7,157 nt of DNA from contig JANHAK010000059.1 in NCBI GenBank assembly GCA_024464195.1, positions 1-7,157 of the forward strand, written 5' to 3'. The stretch's first letter is position 1; each line of letters begins with the position of its first letter. Shown here one piece after another: positions 5,459 through 7,157 of this stretch. The stretch comes from Methanomassiliicoccales archaeon. Its GTDB lineage: Archaea; Thermoplasmatota; Thermoplasmata; Methanomassiliicoccales; JACIVX01. Below the pieces are notes generated by a model that saw only the letters and a list, made by a program, of their open reading frames with translations, made no database searches and had not been told where the DNA came from. The translations under genes and the position numbers were made by a program.

Positions 5459-6157
5459 ATGTTTGCGGTAGTAATGAATGAAAAGGATTTAGCACTTACT
5501 CGATCCATCGTTAGAGAAATTGATGGCCTATGGAGACAGACGCCAATTCTTATTGATGTAAAATTTACCCAGCTTGTGAGAATTAATCTCATCTTGATTA
5601 AAGCGCTTGCTGACATTATGAAAATGCGTGGCCTCATTATTTCCGTCGACAGACCATATCAATATATCGTCTATCTCCTCAAAATGCACAAGATCAACAC
5701 TGATGGTCTGACCTTTATCGATGTCATCGGCAATTTTTCCGCCGATCGAAAGGTTTTGACAGCGGGGATTAATCTGATTGGAGAGCCCTTCAGGATCGAT
5801 GCTTTACCAGATATCATTACAAATTTCTCCGGAATCGGTGGATCAGGCGCGATTGATCTTAAGTCCTATGGATTTGCACTTATCGACAACATTTCAACGC
5901 TCATCAACTATAACGGATATCCAGTCGTTGAAAATTTTTTGAGGAATTTTGTTCGCCTGATGTCAGTGATGAATAATATATTCTTTCCAATCGTGATAGA
6001 CAGCGAAAAATATCCGCTTCTTTATGAAACGGCTAAGTCTCTTTGTAAGAAGGAACTGAAGATTGAGAATTACCAATTATTGGTTAAGACACAGGTTGAC
6101 ACGCGTGGAATGAGTGACGAGATAATCGAACATGAAGCAAAACTTGGGGGATTGTAG
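5459..6157 (+). CDS. RecA/KaiC-fold protein without a P-loop (inactive paralogue-like), function unknown
   Basis: I do not recognise a named family, but the layout of this 232-residue protein follows single-domain KaiC-like ATPases. TPILIDVKFTQL (28-39) takes the place of the first strand and Walker A loop. It has no GxxGxGKT, so ATP binding in the normal way is unlikely. GLIISVDRPYQYIVYLLK (58-75) matches the strand and helix that carry the catalytic glutamates, and these are absent too. LTFIDVIG (84-91) follows. FALIDNISTLINY (139-151) matches the Walker B strand and keeps an aspartate, D143. FFPIVID (175-181) matches the next core strand. No signal peptide or membrane helix is seen. It ends one base before the start of an intact KaiC-like gene, so the two are probably translated together and may form a complex. 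The start is ATG 5459, or ATG 5474 (M6) if the nearer TATA-like box sets the RNA start. Confidence 0.75.
   Translation: MFAVVMNEKDLALTRSIVREIDGLWRQTPILIDVKFTQLVRINLILIKALADIMKMRGLIISVDRPYQYIVYLLKMHKINTDGLTFIDVIGNFSADRKVLTAGINLIGEPFRIDALPDIITNFSGIGGSGAIDLKSYGFALIDNISTLINYNGYPVVENFLRNFVRLMSVMNNIFFPIVIDSEKYPLLYETAKSLCKKELKIENYQLLVKTQVDTRGMSDEIIEHEAKLGGL
6146..6152 (+). promoter_or_regulatory. Ribosome site (GGGGGAT) supporting the 6159 start of the KaiC-like ATPase
   Basis: GGGGGAT lies 6 bases before ATG 6159, inside the last codons of the preceding gene. It partly matches the GGTGAT core. It favours 6159 over the in-frame ATG at 6132, which would overlap the upstream gene by 26 bases and has no ribosome site. 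Confidence 0.5.
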
Positions 6158-6158
6158 A

Positions 6159-6869
6159 ATGAATGTTGTCGAGTATCCAATGAAAAAAATGCAAGGTCTA
6201 TCACGAATCCCAACTGGAATACCAGGTCTTGATGAAATGATTGAAGGAGGATTTCCTTTTCCATCTGTGATACTTGTTTCAGGCACTGCCGGTACTGGCA
6301 AGACGACCTTTGCGCTAAAATTCCTCTGTAAAGGTGCAGAACTCGGAGAGCGAGGACTTTACATAACAACTTTGAGTGAGCCTACTCAATGGATGCTGAG
6401 GTTTGCTTCCCAGTTCGATTTCGTGAAACCAGAATATTTTGGAAACGAGATTGTTTACATGGATCTCGGTGCGATTCTCAGAGAAATGGATGGCAATAAG
6501 ATTCTGGACACAATCGAGAACAAGATTGCGGAAGTTATTCCACAGAGAATTGTTATCGATCCCGTCACGGTTGTTGGCGGTATGATTAGGAGCGATTACA
6601 GGACTTTCCTTTTTGATATGGCAAACATGTTGAAGAATTGGAATGCAACCACAGTGGTGACTGGTGAAGTTAATCCCAATGATCTCTATCCCCCTGAAAT
6701 TGCTTACGCAGTCGATGGGATTATTCTCTTGATGTTTTCAGAAGAGGCTGGTGCGCGAAGGAAGTATCTAGAGGTCTTAAAAATGAGAGGTACTAATCAC
6801 CTGACTGGCAGGCAATCAATTGATATTACAAGGTCAGAGGGAATCGTGGTTTTAAAAGCAAGATTCTGA
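6159..6869 (+). CDS. KaiC-like RecA-superfamily ATPase, single domain
   Basis: This cytoplasmic P-loop ATPase of 236 residues belongs to the KaiC/GvpD/RadA-like group common in archaea. It opens with SRIPTGIPGLDEMIEGGFP (15-33), the family's typical entry. Walker A is GTAGTGKTT (42-50, K48). The strand LYITTLSEP (67-75) carries E74, where most KaiC domains have two adjacent glutamates and only one is kept here. Walker B is IVIDP (131-135, D134). The C-terminal EVLKMRGTNH (195-204) and IDITRSEGIVV (211-221) are the usual closing KaiC elements. It probably binds and hydrolyses ATP. With one catalytic glutamate it may switch slowly, as in signalling or assembly ATPases such as archaellar FlaH, though no archaellum genes are near. 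It directly follows a P-loop-less paralogue, so a mixed oligomer is an attractive inference. Confidence 0.93.
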   Translation: MNVVEYPMKKMQGLSRIPTGIPGLDEMIEGGFPFPSVILVSGTAGTGKTTFALKFLCKGAELGERGLYITTLSEPTQWMLRFASQFDFVKPEYFGNEIVYMDLGAILREMDGNKILDTIENKIAEVIPQRIVIDPVTVVGGMIRSDYRTFLFDMANMLKNWNATTVVTGEVNPNDLYPPEIAYAVDGIILLMFSEEAGARRKYLEVLKMRGTNHLTGRQSIDITRSEGIVVLKARF

Positions 6870-7041
6870 AAGCTACTTAAATACGAACATTGCGGGCACG
6901 ATTTTGCTCTTAAGTTTCTGGCGGGATACTTCCGTTTAATATATATTGAGGATTATATTTATAATTTCCAAGAAAAGAAATACTCCCGCGATATTCAAAT
7001 ACTTGAAATCCATCAAAAACATAATAGAAAAGGATCGTTGC

Positions 7042-7073
7042 AAATCGTTATCGACAGAATAAACGATTTATAG
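7042..7073 (+). promoter_or_regulatory. Inverted repeat AAATCGTT-N12-AACGATTT overlapping a TATA-like box
   Basis: AAATCGTT (7042-7049) is exactly complementary to AACGATTT (7062-7069). The right arm runs into GATTTATAGG (7065-7074), a TATA-like element about 50 bases before the ATG at 7118. That would give a leader of roughly 20-25 bases carrying the AGGAAGGT ribosome site. A regulator bound to the repeat would block the TATA box. A further ATCGTT copy lies at 7034-7039. Confidence 0.4.
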
Positions 7074-7103
7074 GAGAACAAAAATTACCCGCCAAAACTA
7101 ACC

Positions 7104-7111
7104 AGGAAGGT
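7104..7111 (+). promoter_or_regulatory. Ribosome binding site (AGGAAGGT) of the right-edge gene
   Basis: AGGAAGGT is 6 bases before the ATG at 7118 and resembles the archaeal AGGAGGTG core with one change. Together with the TATA-like box upstream it supports a leadered gene starting at 7118. Confidence 0.55.
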
Positions 7112-7117
7112 TTGTTT

Positions 7118-7157
7118 ATGGATCCGTTGCTATACATTATTCCGCTAGCAGGCATTA
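7118..7157 (+). CDS. Start of a membrane protein, possibly membrane-bound pyrophosphatase (13 codons visible)
   Basis: Only MDPLLYIIPLAGI can be read before the window ends. The hydrophobic start with the Pro-Leu-Ala-Gly turn resembles the first helix of membrane-integral, ion-pumping pyrophosphatases (HppA), which hydrolyse pyrophosphate to move H+ or Na+. Thirteen residues cannot prove this, and other polytopic membrane proteins begin similarly. The start is supported by the AGGAAGGT site. Confidence 0.4.
   Translation, partial: MDPLLYIIPLAGI

Larger units (their letters stand above)
6870..7117. other. AT-rich regulatory spacer with four GCGGG motifs
   Basis: This 248-base spacer has no convincing gene. 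GCGGG occurs on the plus strand at 6892-6896 and 6921-6925. Its complement CCCGC is at 6985-6989 and 7089-7093. The first two and last two copies therefore face each other. Between them lie A/T-rich runs with several TATA-like stretches (6937-6946, 6951-6965). The motifs stand out against the surrounding composition and may be binding sites for a regulator of the flanking genes. Confidence 0.35.

Noticed and set aside
6132..6158. Nine-residue N-terminal extension of the KaiC-like ATPase from ATG 6132
   Set aside because: It would overlap the upstream gene by 26 bases without a ribosome site. ATG 6159 has GGGGGAT at 6-base spacing and the extension adds nothing conserved.
6875..6915. ACTTAA/TTAAGT inverted repeat after the KaiC-like gene as a hairpin terminator
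   Set aside because: The stem is six A/T-rich pairs with a loop of about 30 bases and no T tract directly after it, so it is too weak to call.
6936..7022. 28-codon hydrophobic ORF on the minus strand in the last spacer
   Set aside because: It could be a one-helix peptide, but there is no Shine-Dalgarno or well-placed TATA box. In AT-rich DNA, hydrophobic ORFs of this length arise easily, and it overlaps the GCGGG/TATA region.

Overview
The window looks archaeal. It carries deoxyhypusine synthase (aIF5A maturation, not a bacterial trait), a KaiC/RadA-like single-domain ATPase, and AT-rich TATA-type elements about 25-31 bases ahead of several first-in-operon start codons. Start codons are mixed (ATG, GTG, TTG), and one Shine-Dalgarno sequence is a perfect AGGTGATC. 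A euryarchaeal or Thermoplasmatota-like host is my guess from overall flavour only; no rRNA or lineage marker is present.

Layout. (1) 1-1552, minus strand: dys (deoxyhypusine synthase), then an isocitrate/isopropylmalate-type dehydrogenase that runs off the left edge. The two overlap by two bases, and the dehydrogenase's TTG start has its ribosome site inside the end of dys. (2) 1733-2635, plus: a CDF zinc-type cation exporter, followed by a possible 22-codon coupled ORF. (3) 2798-3955, plus: an MFS (DHA1-like) exporter behind a TATA box placed for a leaderless GTG start. (4) 3952-5241, minus: a SEC59/DGK1/VTE5-type polyprenol/lipid kinase, then a divergent thymidylate-kinase-like P-loop protein. 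The latter's stop codon interlocks with the MFS stop in a shared TTAA. (5) 5459-6869, plus: two RecA/KaiC-fold proteins in tandem, the first without a P-loop and the second with an intact one. (6) 6870-7117: an AT-rich spacer with four GCGGG motifs and an inverted repeat touching a TATA-like element. (7) 7118-7157: the first 13 codons of a membrane protein, possibly the membrane-bound pyrophosphatase.

How they fit together. Groups 1, 4 and 5 look like separate two-gene operons. Group 4 suggests a CTP-dependent lipid-alcohol kinase paired with a nucleotide- or small-molecule kinase of uncertain substrate. Group 5 suggests an ATPase working with a catalytically dead paralogue. The two exporters look like independent housekeeping genes. 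The most interesting items for follow-up are the dead/active KaiC-like pair, the TMPK-like protein that has lost family signature residues, and the repeated GCGGG motifs before the last gene. No mobile element, CRISPR array, tRNA or rRNA was seen, and no gene-free stretch exceeds 300 bases.
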